Assembly: GCF_007995095.1 (NCBI RefSeq)
Contig: NZ_VOPY01000001.1
Span: 397,001-461,000, forward strand
Origin: Flavisphingopyxis soli
GTDB taxonomy: Bacteria; Pseudomonadota; Alphaproteobacteria; Sphingomonadales; Sphingomonadaceae
Direction: 5' to 3'
DNA: 64,000 nucleotides
Part shown: positions 19,797 through 28,604 of the stretch, one piece after another
How positions within the stretch are numbered: the first letter of the stretch is position 1
Layout: every line of letters begins with the position of its first letter
Program-made: the position numbers and the translations under genes
Notes under the pieces: generated by a model
What the model was told of the DNA's origin: nothing
Databases searched by the model: none
The model's input: only the letters and a program-made list of their open reading frames with translations

Positions 19797-19825
19797 CTGA
19801 CACCGCTGTTAAGGAGAATATCATC

Positions 19826-20125
19826 ATGTCGCTCGATGGAAGCTACGACTGCCTGACCAAGACGCCGATGGGCGATCAGAAATCGGTCTTCACCGTGAAG
19901 ACCGACGGCGATTCGTTCACCGGCAGCAATGTCGGCGCGATGGGTTCGCTCGACGTTGTCGACGGCAAGGTCGACGGCAACACGCTGACCTGGAAAATGA
20001 ACATGGTCGTGCCGATGCCGATGACGCTCGATTGCACCGCGACGATCGACGGCGACACGCTGACCGGCACGATCAACGCCGGCGCCTTCGGTCAGATGCC
20101 GATGACGGGCACGCGCCAGGGCTGA
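19826..20125 (+). CDS. Small conserved beta-rich protein, function unknown
   Basis: 99 aa, AAGGAG RBS 10 nt before the ATG. Short repeated words such as GDSFTG, GNTLTW and GDTLTG, spaced by glycines and charged residues, point to a small antiparallel beta structure. There is no signal peptide, no cysteine pair of note and no recognised catalytic motif. It begins 29 nt after the M16 protease stop and is probably co-transcribed with it. It ends before a strong bidirectional terminator. Confidence 0.8.
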   Translation: MSLDGSYDCLTKTPMGDQKSVFTVKTDGDSFTGSNVGAMGSLDVVDGKVDGNTLTWKMNMVVPMPMTLDCTATIDGDTLTGTINAGAFGQMPMTGTRQG

Positions 20126-20161
20126 GCCCCAGGCAAGCTCGAACACAGGGCCCAGGCAAAC

Positions 20162-20195
20162 AAAAAGGGCCGTCCCTCGCGGGGCGGCCCTTTTT
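20162..20195. terminator. Bidirectional intrinsic terminator
   Basis: AAAAAGGGCCG pairs with CGGCCCTTTTT; three further G-C pairs and a G-T wobble close onto a TCGC loop. T runs are present on both strands, so it can end both the plus-strand small gene and the minus-strand tol-pal operon, which converge here. Confidence 0.92.
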
Positions 20196-20215
20196 CGTGT
20201 CTGGCGATGAGGCCG

Positions 20216-20728
20216 TTAGTTGACCGTGACGGTCACCGCACGGCGGTTCTGCGCCCAGGCGCTCTCGTTCGATCCCAGCGCGACGGGGCGTTCCTTGCCG
20301 TACGACACGGTCGAGATACGCGACGGGTCGACGCCGAGCGAGGCGAGGTAGTTCTTGGCCGAATTGGCGCGCCGTTCGCCGAGCGCGATATTGTAATCGC
20401 GCGTGCCGCGCTCGTCGGTATGGCCTTCGAGCGTGACGCGAACGTTGGGATACTGGCGCAGCCACTCGGCCTGGCTCATCAGCACCGCGCGGTCTTCGCC
20501 GTCGATGTCATAGCGATCGGTGTCGAAATAGACGGTGTCGCTGCTCACGCGGGCGAGGAAGTCGGCCTGGCTGCCGGGAACGACTGCACCTGACATGTTG
20601 TCATAACCGCTATTGTCCGCGCTGGTATCGACCGGCGTTGGGGGAAGGACTTCGGGCGCCTTCTTGGCGCAGCCCGCGAGCGCCAGGCTGGCGGTCGCGA
20701 CGCTGAGGAATAGGCTATTACGGATCAT
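20216..20728 (-). CDS. pal: Peptidoglycan-associated lipoprotein Pal
   Basis: 170 aa. Lipoprotein signal with SLALAGC, mature Cys at residue 20. The C-terminal OmpA-like domain carries VTLEGHTDERGTRDYNIALG, which contacts diaminopimelate of peptidoglycan. Pal anchors the outer membrane to the wall and is pulled by the TolQRAB motor at division sites. It is the last gene of the ybgC-tolQ-tolR-tolA-tolB-pal series, 109 nt after tolB, and is followed by the bidirectional terminator at 20162. Confidence 0.97.
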   Translation of the reverse strand: MIRNSLFLSVATASLALAGCAKKAPEVLPPTPVDTSADNSGYDNMSGAVVPGSQADFLARVSSDTVYFDTDRYDIDGEDRAVLMSQAEWLRQYPNVRVTLEGHTDERGTRDYNIALGERRANSAKNYLASLGVDPSRISTVSYGKERPVALGSNESAWAQNRRAVTVTVN

Positions 20729-20837
20729 GATCGGCTCCTTGTTGGATGACTCTCGTTACGCTCTCGCAACGGATGCTTAAAGCTCTCGACTGCTGTCTCA
20801 ACGCTGAACAGGGCCATCTGGTTGCGCGCCGGCTTGC

Positions 20838-22214
20838 TCACGGCAGTACCGGGCCCCAGCTGGGGTCCGACCCGTCGACGCCGCCCGGCGTCGGCAGGCG
20901 CCGTTCGTTGACCCCGGTCAGGTCGACCTGCCACAGCGTCGAAGTGCCCTTCGCGCCCTGTGTCGTGCGGAAAAACTGCAGCACGCGGCCGTTGGGCGAC
21001 CAGCTCGGTGCCTCGTCCTGCCAGCTGTCGGTAAGCAGTTTCTCGCCGCGCCCTTCGGGGGTCATCACGCCGATGCGGAAATTGCCCGCGATCCTGGTGA
21101 AGGCGATCAGATCGCCGCGCGGGCTCCATTCGGGCGTGGCATATCGTCCACCGCCGAAGCTGATCCGCCGCTGGTCCGATCCGTCGGCGTTCATGATATA
21201 GAGCTGCTGCGTTCCCGAACGGTCGCTTTCGAAGACGATCTTGCTGCCGTCGGGCGAATAGCTTCCGCCAACGTCGATCCCGGGGCTCGTCGTCAGCTTG
21301 CGCGGGCTGCCGCCCTCGCGCGGGATCCGATAGATGTCGGTGTTGCCCGCGATCGCCATCGAGAACAGGATGAAACGGCCGTCGGGCGACCAGCGCGGGG
21401 CAAAGGTCGGTGCGCTGTTTTCGGTCACCAGCGTCTGCTTGCCGCTGCCGACGTCGTAAATATAGACGCGCGCGCGGCTGCCGACGTAGCTGACATAGAC
21501 GATCGACTTGTAATCGGGCGAATAGCGCGGCGTCAGCGCGAGCGACTGGCCGTTGGTGATGAATCGGTGGTTGGCGCCATCCGAATCCATGATCGCGAGC
21601 TGCTTGCGGCGATTTCCCTTGGGTCCGGTCTCGGCGATATAGGCGACGCGGCTGTCGAAGAACGGTGCTTCGCCCGACAGGCGCGAATAGATCGCATCGG
21701 CGCATTTGTGCGCGGCGCGGCGCCAGTCGGCGGGCTGGACGACATAGCCCTGGCGGACCAGCTCGCTGCCCAAGGCGACGTCATAGAGATAGCAGCCGAC
21801 GGTCAGGTTGCCGGCATTGTCGGCGCGGACAAAGCCCTGGACGAGCATTTCGGCGCTGCTGCCGCGCCAATAGGGCAATTGCGGTGCGGTGACCTCGCCA
21901 AAGCTGATCGCGCGGACGCTCCCGGGCCCGAGCGGGCGATAAAGCCCGCTGCGCTCGAGATCGCTCGAGATGACTTCGCCGATCTGGCGACCCAGCGTGG
22001 CGGTATTGCCTGCCGCGGTCGGCAGCGATTGCGGCGTGGCGAGCGCGGGGACCGCAATCACCGATCGCTCGTTGCCGATGCTGCCAGTGACGGTTTCGCG
22101 CGGCGTCGTCTGCTGCGGCAGCGTCGACGGCGCGGGCGGCAGCTGCTGCGCCATGGCGGCGGCGGGCATCGCGCCGAGCGCGGCGGCGAGAAGCAGGAGG
22201 GAACGTAGGGACAT
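20838..22214 (-). CDS. tolB: Tol-Pal system periplasmic protein TolB
   Basis: 458 aa. ATG 22214 has AGGTAG upstream and begins the signal peptide MSLRSLLLLAAALGAMPAAA (cleavage after AMA); the frame is open further upstream only because it runs through tolA. After an N-terminal domain come WD/PD40-type beta-propeller blades, seen as repeated SPDG/SPNG words (SYSPDGSKIVFESDRSGTQQ, EWSPRGDLIAF). TolB binds Pal and is released through TolA when the motor is energised. Start lies 5 nt after the tolA stop. Confidence 0.96.
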   Translation of the reverse strand: MSLRSLLLLAAALGAMPAAAMAQQLPPAPSTLPQQTTPRETVTGSIGNERSVIAVPALATPQSLPTAAGNTATLGRQIGEVISSDLERSGLYRPLGPGSVRAISFGEVTAPQLPYWRGSSAEMLVQGFVRADNAGNLTVGCYLYDVALGSELVRQGYVVQPADWRRAAHKCADAIYSRLSGEAPFFDSRVAYIAETGPKGNRRKQLAIMDSDGANHRFITNGQSLALTPRYSPDYKSIVYVSYVGSRARVYIYDVGSGKQTLVTENSAPTFAPRWSPDGRFILFSMAIAGNTDIYRIPREGGSPRKLTTSPGIDVGGSYSPDGSKIVFESDRSGTQQLYIMNADGSDQRRISFGGGRYATPEWSPRGDLIAFTRIAGNFRIGVMTPEGRGEKLLTDSWQDEAPSWSPNGRVLQFFRTTQGAKGTSTLWQVDLTGVNERRLPTPGGVDGSDPSWGPVLP

Positions 22215-22219
22215 GGCAG

Positions 22220-23026
22220 CTACCTTTTTTCGAAATCGAGTGTGTAGGTCTTCCAGTAATCGTAATTCTCGGCCGGCAGGTCGAACGGCGCGGCAAGCTG
22301 GATCGCGCGCTTGGCGCATTCCTCGAAGCGGGCGATCTGCGTCGCGTTGCTCGGCGTTTCGCCGCTGGTCGAAACGCGATCGAAGCCGGCGAGCGCGCCC
22401 GACTTGCTCAGGCGAAAGACGATCGTCGTCTTGAGCTCGTCGACGTCGATACCACTGACCGAACAGCGGTTCCAAGGGCCGCGCACCTCGGCGTTGATAC
22501 TGACCGAGATCGATCGCTTGATCTCGCCGACGCTTTGCGCAGGAGCGGCGTTCGATTTCGACGGGCTCGGATCCTTGCCGATGCCGTCGAGCAGGCCCTT
22601 CAAATTGCCCGTCGGGCGCTTGGCCTTGGCCGCGCTCGGGGCGGGCGTTGGCGAGGGTTTCGATCGTGCGGGCGGGGCAGGCTTGGGCGCCGCCTTGGGG
22701 GTCGGTCGCGGCGCGGGCGTCGGGCGTTCGACGCGCGGCACGGGAACGGGATCGACGCGCGGCAGCGGCACCGGGTCAGGTTCGGCGATCATCGCGTCCT
22801 CGACCGGGCCGTCCTCGGCGGCGAGGCGGGCCGCGGGCGGCGATGCACTGAGTTCGGGCGCCGCGCTGGTAATCGCGCTCTCGGCGATCAGGTCGACCTC
22901 CATCGGCGGATTGTCGAACCGCATCGGCGGCTTGGCGAACAGGTTGACCGACAGCGCCGCGAACAGCGCGAGATGCGCCGCGACCACGACGGTCAGGCTG
23001 ATCGTATCGGTGCGGTCTAAAGCCAT
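22220..23026 (-). CDS. tolA: TolA-like energy-transducing protein
   Basis: 268 aa. One N-terminal transmembrane helix (about 10-30, SLTVVVAAHLALFAAL), then a long Pro/Ala/Lys-rich periplasmic arm (about 70-150), and a C-terminal TolA/TonB-like domain (about 165-268, with two cysteines). It spans the periplasm and transmits proton-motive-force energy from TolQR to TolB/Pal. Identification rests on position between tolR and tolB plus architecture; TolA sequences vary widely. It starts 11 nt after tolR. Confidence 0.9.
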   Translation of the reverse strand: MALDRTDTISLTVVVAAHLALFAALSVNLFAKPPMRFDNPPMEVDLIAESAITSAAPELSASPPAARLAAEDGPVEDAMIAEPDPVPLPRVDPVPVPRVERPTPAPRPTPKAAPKPAPPARSKPSPTPAPSAAKAKRPTGNLKGLLDGIGKDPSPSKSNAAPAQSVGEIKRSISVSINAEVRGPWNRCSVSGIDVDELKTTIVFRLSKSGALAGFDRVSTSGETPSNATQIARFEECAKRAIQLAAPFDLPAENYDYWKTYTLDFEKR

Positions 23027-23037
23027 CGGACCATGGG

Positions 23038-23490
23038 CTATGGCGCCCCCGCTGAACCTGTCGTGACCAGTGATACGCGGTTGAGGCCGACGCGGTTGAG
23101 CTCGCCCATCACCCGCATCACCGCCCCATAATCGAGGCTGCGGTCGGCGCGCAGCAGGATCTGCGGCGGGCTATCGCCCAGCTCGCGGGCCAGCGCCTCG
23201 ATCTTCGTCGTCATCTCGCCGCGCGCGATTCTGTCTTCGCCGATATAGATCGACCCGTCTTCGACGACCGAAATCTGCACCGGCTCACGGTCTTCCTGGC
23301 CAATCGGTTTTGCCCGGCTGTCGGGCAGGTCGACCGGCACGCCCGCGACCAAGAGCGGCGCGGTGATCATGAAGATGATCAGCAGGACGAGCATGACGTC
23401 GACCAGCGGCGTGACGTTGATCTCGGCCATCGGCGCGCGCCGTCCCGCGCCGCGTCCGCGCCCGCCCGGCCGATGGATACCCATCGCCAT
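23038..23490 (-). CDS. tolR: Tol-Pal motor protein TolR (ExbD family)
   Basis: 150 aa. The ExbD/TolR signature INVTPLVDVMLVLLIIFMIT includes the key aspartate in the single transmembrane helix (about 25-48) that conducts protons. A periplasmic domain follows (ILLRADRSLDYGAVMRVM). The N-terminus is rich in Gly/Arg. TolR works with TolQ as stator. The 149-nt gap to tolQ is unusually long for this operon and is filled by a repeat element. Confidence 0.96.
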   Translation of the reverse strand: MAMGIHRPGGRGRGAGRRAPMAEINVTPLVDVMLVLLIIFMITAPLLVAGVPVDLPDSRAKPIGQEDREPVQISVVEDGSIYIGEDRIARGEMTTKIEALARELGDSPPQILLRADRSLDYGAVMRVMGELNRVGLNRVSLVTTGSAGAP

Positions 23491-23639
23491 CTAAAATTCC
23501 TCCCCGAACCGGCGAGGGGGACCGGCGTAGCCGGTGGAGGGTGCGGCGGCGCAGCCGACGCTGGTGCGCCGGCCCCCTCCGTCAGCCCTGCGGGCTGCCA
23601 CCTCCCCATGAAATGGGGAGGAGACGGGTGGCGCCACCC
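23491..23639. repeat. Palindromic intergenic repeat cluster between tolQ and tolR
   Basis: The whole gap is made of short GC-rich stems: GACCGGCGTAGCCGGT, GGCGGCGCAGCCGACG, GCCCTGCGGGCTGCC, and CCTCCCCAT...ATGGGGAGG. This mosaic of hairpins looks like the dispersed intergenic repeats common in sphingomonads. On the minus strand it would be transcribed between tolQ and tolR and fold strongly, which could change the tolQ:tolR ratio. Only one full copy is in this window. Confidence 0.6.
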
Positions 23640-24341
23640 TCACGCTTCGCTCTCGAGCTCGCGGCTCAGCGTCGCGTGGAAGCCGTCGGCAAAGCGATAG
23701 AGCCGCGCTTCGAAGCGCCCGATGCGGTGCGAAAACCGGTTATAGGCGATCACCGCGGGGATGGCGGCGAACAGGCCCAGTGCGGTCGCGAACAGCGCCT
23801 CGGCAATGCCCGGCGCGACGACCGCGAGCGAGCTGTTCTGCTCGGCGGCGATCGCGGTGAAGCTGCGCATGATGCCCCAGACTGTCCCGAACAGGCCGAC
23901 GAACGGCGCGACCGACCCGATCGTCGCGAGGATGTTGAGTCGGTCGGACAAGGTATCGATCTCACCCGACGTCGCGCTTTGCATCGCGCTTGCCAGCCGT
24001 TCGCGCACTGCCGCGCGATCGACCACCTTGGCCTTGGTCGAGCGGCGCCATTCGCTCACCCCGGCGGTCATCACGCGCGCGGTCGGCAGCGCCGACTTGG
24101 CGTGTTCGCGGTGAAACGAATCGATGTCGGGGGTGCGCCAGAAATCCTGCTCGAACGCCTCCGATTTGCGGTTCACGCCGCGCAGGCGGAGGAAGAACGA
24201 GACGATGATCAGCCAGGTCCAGATGCTGGCGGCGATCAGCCCGACCATGACGATCCTGACGACGATGTCGGCCTGGATGAACAGCGCGATCGGCGACAGC
24301 GTGGCGGCATCGGTGGCGAGCGAGATATCGGGCATGGTCAT
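23640..24341 (-). CDS. tolQ: Tol-Pal motor protein TolQ (ExbB family)
   Basis: 233 aa from ATG 24341, which overlaps the ybgC stop as ATGA; a longer frame upstream lies inside ybgC. Three transmembrane segments: about 18-42, about 125-150 (ILATIGSVAPFVGLFGTVWG) and about 160-190 (APGIAEALFATALGLFAAIP). TolQ forms the proton channel with TolR. The length matches the family. Confidence 0.96.
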   Translation of the reverse strand: MTMPDISLATDAATLSPIALFIQADIVVRIVMVGLIAASIWTWLIIVSFFLRLRGVNRKSEAFEQDFWRTPDIDSFHREHAKSALPTARVMTAGVSEWRRSTKAKVVDRAAVRERLASAMQSATSGEIDTLSDRLNILATIGSVAPFVGLFGTVWGIMRSFTAIAAEQNSSLAVVAPGIAEALFATALGLFAAIPAVIAYNRFSHRIGRFEARLYRFADGFHATLSRELESEA

Positions 24342-24805
24342 GAGTGGGCGGCGTTTCCTGTTCTGATCGCCTCGAACGCGGCGATCCATGGTTTCGGCTG
24401 GCGGCGCGGACGGCCGGCGGGGTCGAGCAATGCGGCGGTGACGACCGCATCGGTCAGCACTGTATCGCCGCGCCTGATCGTCTGATGAATGACGCACGAC
24501 GCGCCGCGCACCGTTTCGACCGTGCTGGTGATGATCAGCTCGTCGTCGAGCCGCGCGGGCGCGCGGTATCGGATGTGGAGGTCGGTCACGGCATAGGCGC
24601 CGAGGCCCTGCTCGACGCCTGCGCGCTGGTCGATCCCGACGAGCCGCAGCATGTCCGATCGCGCGCGCTCCATGTAGCGCAGATAATTGGCATGATAGAC
24701 GATCCCGCTCAAATCGGTGTCTTCGTAGTAGATGCGCACCGCGAAGTGGTGCTCGGCACCGACGAAACGGCCCGAAATCGGGGCAAGGGGAGCATGATCG
24801 GCCAT
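24338..24805 (-). CDS. ybgC: Tol-Pal associated acyl-CoA thioesterase YbgC
   Basis: 155 aa from ATG 24805 (MADHAPLAP). Hot-dog fold 4-hydroxybenzoyl-CoA thioesterase type, with VRIYYEDTDLSGIVYHANYL, including the catalytic aspartate of the family and the HANYLRYMERAR motif. YbgC hydrolyses acyl-CoA esters and has been tied to phospholipid metabolism; it is the usual first gene of tol-pal operons. It is coupled to tolQ by an ATGA overlap. Confidence 0.93.
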   Translation of the reverse strand: MADHAPLAPISGRFVGAEHHFAVRIYYEDTDLSGIVYHANYLRYMERARSDMLRLVGIDQRAGVEQGLGAYAVTDLHIRYRAPARLDDELIITSTVETVRGASCVIHQTIRRGDTVLTDAVVTAALLDPAGRPRRQPKPWIAAFEAIRTGNAAHS

Positions 24806-24857
24806 ATCGCGATCCTTAACGGCGCGACGAATCGAGGGGAAGCGTGATTTATCGGTT

Positions 24858-24893
24858 ATCCTTGCGAGGAGCGGAAGGCGACGCGGCAATCGA
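24858..24893. repeat. Copy of the TTGCGAGGAGCG...CGCGGCAATC repeat
   Basis: CCTTGCGAGGAGCGGAAGG followed by CGACGCGGCAATCG is nearly the same as the left arm of the element at 27158. It lies in the 150-nt gap between ruvB and ybgC. Confidence 0.7.
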
Positions 24894-24955
24894 TCGCAAG
24901 GCAGGAGAGATGGCTTCGCTACGCCCACAACGATGTGAAGCACTCAACCATGCGC

Positions 24956-25993
24956 CTATTTCGCGTCGAATAGTCCGTCCTGCGCGGCGCGCCCTTCGTT
25001 CGGGGGCACCAGCCCGAGGTGCTTCCACGCCAGCGCATTCAAACACCGCCCGCGTGCAGTCCGGGCGACGAGGCCGAGCTGGATCAGGTACGGTTCGATC
25101 ACCTCTTCGATCGTGTCGCGCGGCTCGCTCAGCCCCGCGGCGAGCGTCTCGACCCCGACCGGCCCGCCGCCATAGAGGTTGGCGATCATGCCGAGATAGC
25201 GCCGGTCCATCGCGTCGAGACCCATCGAGTCGACCTCGAGCCGGTTCAGTGCGGCATCGGCGATCTTCGCATCGACCGTTCCGTCGCCCGCGACATGGGC
25301 AAAATCGCGCACCCGGCGCAGCAGCCGGCCGGCGATGCGGGGCGTGCCGCGTGACCGCTTGGCGACCTCGTGCCCGCCATCGTCGGTTAGGTCGAGGCCG
25401 AGCAGCCCGGCGGCGCGCCGGACGACCTGTTCGAGCTCCTCGACGGTGTAGAAATTCAATCGCAGCGGGATGCCGAAGCGGTCGCGCAGCGGCGTCGTCA
25501 GCAGGCCCTGCCGCGTCGTCGCACCGACCAGGGTGAACTGCGGCAGGTCGATCCGCACGCTGCGCGCCGACGGCCCCTCGCCGATCATGATGTCGAGCGC
25601 GCGGTCCTCCATCGCCGGATAGAGGATCTCCTCGACCGCGGGCGCGAGCCGGTGGATCTCGTCGATGAACAATACGTCGCCGTCCTCGAGATTGGTCAGC
25701 AGTGCGGCAAGGTCGCCCGACTTGGCGATCACCGGCCCAGATGTCGCGCGAAACCCGACGCCGAGCTCGCGCGCAACGATCTGCGCCAGCGTCGTCTTGC
25801 CCAGCCCCGGCGGGCCGAAGAACAGGACATGGTCCATCGCCTCCTCGCGGCGCTTGGCCGCCTCGATGAACACGCGCAGATTCTCGCGCGCCGCCTTCTG
25901 CCCGACGAACTCGTCGAGGCTCTTTGGCCGCAGCGCGGCATCGATATCATCGGCCTTGCGCATCGGCGCGGCGAGGCGGTCGGTGTCGGTCAT
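24956..25993 (-). CDS. ruvB: Holliday junction branch migration helicase RuvB
   Basis: 345 aa. AAA+ ATPase with Walker [12 protein letters not shown] (about residue 60), Walker [12 protein letters not shown], sensor 1 VGATTRQG and a C-terminal winged helix (YIGL-type region near 290-330). RuvB hexamers pump DNA through the RuvA-bound junction. Its ATG overlaps the stop of a small membrane-protein gene (ATGA), which separates it from ruvA; in most bacteria ruvA and ruvB are adjacent. Confidence 0.97.
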   Translation of the reverse strand: MTDTDRLAAPMRKADDIDAALRPKSLDEFVGQKAARENLRVFIEAAKRREEAMDHVLFFGPPGLGKTTLAQIVARELGVGFRATSGPVIAKSGDLAALLTNLEDGDVLFIDEIHRLAPAVEEILYPAMEDRALDIMIGEGPSARSVRIDLPQFTLVGATTRQGLLTTPLRDRFGIPLRLNFYTVEELEQVVRRAAGLLGLDLTDDGGHEVAKRSRGTPRIAGRLLRRVRDFAHVAGDGTVDAKIADAALNRLEVDSMGLDAMDRRYLGMIANLYGGGPVGVETLAAGLSEPRDTIEEVIEPYLIQLGLVARTARGRCLNALAWKHLGLVPPNEGRAAQDGLFDAK

Positions 25994-26469
25994 GTAATGC
26001 CGATCAGTGCGACAAACGACCCGACAACGAACAGAACGAGGGACACGACTGCCAAAACTAGACCGAGGATAGCTGCCCTCTCACCCTTGCGCTCGTAGCT
26101 ACTCGAATCGAAAGACTGGCTAACTCCAGCGAGATCGCTCTCAGCCTGTTTCGACTGATTAAAAGCAGCATTCATATGAAATGACTGGGCTAAAAATCCC
26201 GCGACGTATGACGCTAAAGCCAAAGCCAGACCGGTGCTAAACCATACAAATGCCCAGAAGAGCGCGCGAGGGTTGTTCGAAACATTAGTGTTGCCAATAA
26301 AAGTCAGCAGCGAAACCATAGCCCCGCCATTTGCCAGAAATAGTCCTTTCAGTCCCGATTGCGCAAACTCGTGTGAGAAGCGAAGATGGGTGTTTGCCTC
26401 GTCACGACGTCGGCCAACTTCGTCGCCGAACCAGTCACTGGCCGCTATTCGTCGGTGTGCGCCACTCAT
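25990..26469 (-). CDS. Predicted membrane protein inserted between ruvA and ruvB
   Basis: 159 aa, not recognised. N-terminus is hydrophilic and charged ([20 protein letters not shown]). Then [22 protein letters not shown] (residues about 38-58) and [20 protein letters not shown] (about 73-93) make two membrane segments. A Gln/Ser/Glu-rich loop follows and a last membrane segment (about 133-157). The 'LxNGGAxxxLLxFIGN' pattern occurs in small membrane proteins of unknown role in other proteobacteria. The DNA is visibly richer in A+T than ruvA and ruvB. Both junctions are ATGA overlaps, so it is translated as part of the ruv operon. Confidence 0.82.
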   Translation of the reverse strand: MSGAHRRIAASDWFGDEVGRRRDEANTHLRFSHEFAQSGLKGLFLANGGAMVSLLTFIGNTNVSNNPRALFWAFVWFSTGLALALASYVAGFLAQSFHMNAAFNQSKQAESDLAGVSQSFDSSSYERKGERAAILGLVLAVVSLVLFVVGSFVALIGIT

Positions 26470-27065
26470 TTTGCCACCTTCTTCAGCGCCAACCGCACGA
26501 GCGCATCGAGCCCTGCGCCCGCGCCGAGTTCGTCGTTTGCGGCCTTGACCGCGCCGCTCGCCTCATTGGGCTTGAAGCCCAACCCGGTCAGTGCGGCGAC
26601 CGCGTCGGCCTGGAGTGATCCGGCGGGCGGGGCGCTGCCGCCGCCGAGTGCGCCGAGCGCGACTCCGCCGACCTTGTCCTTCAACTCATTGACGATCCGC
26701 GTCGCGAGCTTGGGCCCGACCCCGTTGGCGCGCGCGACCATCGCCGCGTCGCCATGCGCCACCGCGATGGTCAAATCGTCGGGTTCGAGCGCCGAGAGGA
26801 TCGCCAGCGCGACCTTCGATCCCACCCCCTGCACCTGCGTCAGCGCGCGGTACCAGTCGCGCTCTTCGGCGCTGGCGAAACCGACCAGCCGCTGGTCGTT
26901 CTCGCTGACCTGCATCTGCGTGAAGATCGTCGCGACCTGCCCGACCGCGCCGATGGCGCCGATCGTCCGGCTCGACGCGAAGACCAGATAGCCGACCCCG
27001 CCGACGTCGATCACCAATGTGTCGGCCGCCGCCTCGTCGATCGTCCCGGTCAGTTTCGCGATCAT
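26466..27065 (-). CDS. ruvA: Holliday junction DNA helicase subunit RuvA
   Basis: 199 aa. OB-fold N-terminus ([20 protein letters not shown]), central tandem HhH motifs ([32 protein letters not shown]) and a short C-terminal domain III that binds RuvB ([16 protein letters not shown]). Its TGA overlaps the ATG of the downstream membrane-protein gene. A 252-nt gap containing a palindromic element separates it from ruvC upstream. Confidence 0.97.
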   Translation of the reverse strand: MIAKLTGTIDEAAADTLVIDVGGVGYLVFASSRTIGAIGAVGQVATIFTQMQVSENDQRLVGFASAEERDWYRALTQVQGVGSKVALAILSALEPDDLTIAVAHGDAAMVARANGVGPKLATRIVNELKDKVGGVALGALGGGSAPPAGSLQADAVAALTGLGFKPNEASGAVKAANDELGAGAGLDALVRLALKKVAK

Positions 27066-27157
27066 GGCTCAGCTCTTCCCCTTTTGTTCCTGCCTAAAGC
27101 AAGCTCCGCGCTTCGACAAGCGCGGGGAGCGGCGGAGGTCGACGGCCGTCCCAATTT

Positions 27158-27311
27158 CGTCATTGCGAGGAGCGAAGCGACGCGGCAATCTGGGCGTCAG
27201 CTGGTTGCTCGCCTCATGCGCGATCAGGTCGAATGATCCTCAGCCCATCGTTGCATACGACAAGTCACTCTTGCGGTAGATTGCCGCGCGGCTGCGCCGC
27301 TCGCAATGACG
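27158..27311. repeat. MITE-like palindromic element in the ruvC-ruvA gap
   Basis: The ends are 34-nt inverted repeats. Left: CGTCATTGCGAG, 11 nt, CGCGGCAATCT. Right, read on the other strand: CGTCATTGCGAG, 11 nt, CGCGGCAATCT. The outer 12 and inner 11 nt match perfectly. The middle carries no gene. Total about 154 bp. A related single unit lies at 24858. No transposase is nearby, so it resembles a non-autonomous element or REP pair. Confidence 0.75.
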
Positions 27312-27317
27312 GATAGG

Positions 27318-27788
27318 TTACCTCCGCGCATGGTGCGCATGGCAGATCGCGACCGCGAGCGCATCGGCGGCGTCGGGCCCGGCGAGCTTCACGCCGGGCA
27401 ACAGTATGCCGAGCATCGCCTGGACCTGTTTCTTGTCGGCCGCGCCGGTGCCGACGATCGCCTTCTTGACCAGCCGCGCGGCATATTCGCCGACCACCGC
27501 CCCGCTGCGCGCCGCGCACAGCAGGACGACGCCGCGTGCCTGGCCCAGCTTCAATGTCGATTGCGCGTTGGCGTTGACGAACACCTCCTCGACCGCCGCG
27601 CCGTCGGGGCGATGCTCGGCGATCACTGCCGCCAGCGCACTGTCGAGCGTCACCAGCCGGCTCGCCAGCGGCGCCTTGGCATCGGTCCTGATCTGGCCGT
27701 TGGCGACATGCGTCAGCCGGCTGCCCTCGACGCGGATCACGCCCCAGCCGGTCGTCCCGAGTCCGGGATCGAGGCCGAGGACGATCAT
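27318..27788 (-). CDS. ruvC: Crossover junction endodeoxyribonuclease RuvC
   Basis: 156 aa. RNase-H-like fold with [18 protein letters not shown] (catalytic D7), [20 protein letters not shown] (acidic Glu about residue 68) and the C-terminal acidic pair in [16 protein letters not shown]. It resolves Holliday junctions made mobile by RuvAB. It starts immediately after the yebC stop with no spacing and is slightly shorter than the E. coli enzyme (173 aa). Confidence 0.96.
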   Translation of the reverse strand: MIVLGLDPGLGTTGWGVIRVEGSRLTHVANGQIRTDAKAPLASRLVTLDSALAAVIAEHRPDGAAVEEVFVNANAQSTLKLGQARGVVLLCAARSGAVVGEYAARLVKKAIVGTGAADKKQVQAMLGILLPGVKLAGPDAADALAVAICHAHHARR

Positions 27789-28538
27789 TCAGTCCTGGCC
27801 AAGCTTCTCGGCAATTTCGTCCGACACGTCGTAATTGCCCCAGACGGTCTGGACATCGTCGTCGTCGTCGAGCGCGTCGAGCAGCTTGAACAATGTCCCC
27901 GCCTGCGCCTCGTCGACTTCGACGGTGACCTGCGGCTTCCACGCCAGCTTGACCGTCTCGGCCTCGCCAAGCGCCTTTTCGAGCGCGCCTGCGACTTCGT
28001 GCAAATCGTCGGGAGCGGTCCAGATCTCGTGGTTGTCGTCGTCCGACTGGATGTCGTCGGCGCCGGCTTCCATCGCCGCGTCGAGCACCTTTTCCTCGTC
28101 GCCGACGCTGGCCGGATAGACGATCAGGCCCAATCGGTCGAAACCGTGCGCGACCGATCCCGATGCGCCCAGATTGCCGCCGTTCTTGCTGAATGCCGTG
28201 CGGACGTTGGTCGCGGTGCGGTTGCGGTTGTCGGTCAGCGCCTCGACGATCAGCGCGACGCCGGCGGGGCCATAGCCCTCGTAGCGCAGCTCTTCATATT
28301 CATCGCCTTCGTTGGCGGTTGCCTTGTCGATCGCGCGCTGGATATTGTCCTTGGGCATCGACTGGCCCTTGGCCGCATTGACCGCGAGCCGCAGCCGCGG
28401 GTTCATGTCGACGTCGGGCATGCCCATTTTCGCCGCGACGGTGATTTCGCGGCTGAGCTTGGAAAACATCGCCGAGCGCTTTTTGTCCTGCGCGCCCTTG
28501 CGGTGCATGATATTCTTGAACTTGCTATGGCCGGCCAT
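27789..28538 (-). CDS. YebC/PmpR (TACO1) family protein
   Basis: 249 aa, starting [20 protein letters not shown], the family's invariant N-terminus. Three-domain YebC fold; [20 protein letters not shown] is another conserved block. The family was long called a transcriptional regulator; recent work on YebC/TACO1 links members to translation of proline-rich stretches. Both are family knowledge, and the sequence does not choose between them. It heads the ruvC-ruvA-ruvB run. Confidence 0.94.
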   Translation of the reverse strand: MAGHSKFKNIMHRKGAQDKKRSAMFSKLSREITVAAKMGMPDVDMNPRLRLAVNAAKGQSMPKDNIQRAIDKATANEGDEYEELRYEGYGPAGVALIVEALTDNRNRTATNVRTAFSKNGGNLGASGSVAHGFDRLGLIVYPASVGDEEKVLDAAMEAGADDIQSDDDNHEIWTAPDDLHEVAGALEKALGEAETVKLAWKPQVTVEVDEAQAGTLFKLLDALDDDDDVQTVWGNYDVSDEIAEKLGQD

Positions 28539-28604
28539 ACGGGCGGAACCCCTGCATTGAGTGGATGGGACAGGCGCGCGGCTTAGCGCGAGACCCCGTC
28601 TCGC

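Noticed and set aside
27158-27311. Remnant of an insertion sequence with transposase
   Set aside because: Only about 154 bp with no coding frame; inverted ends fit a REP pair or MITE instead.
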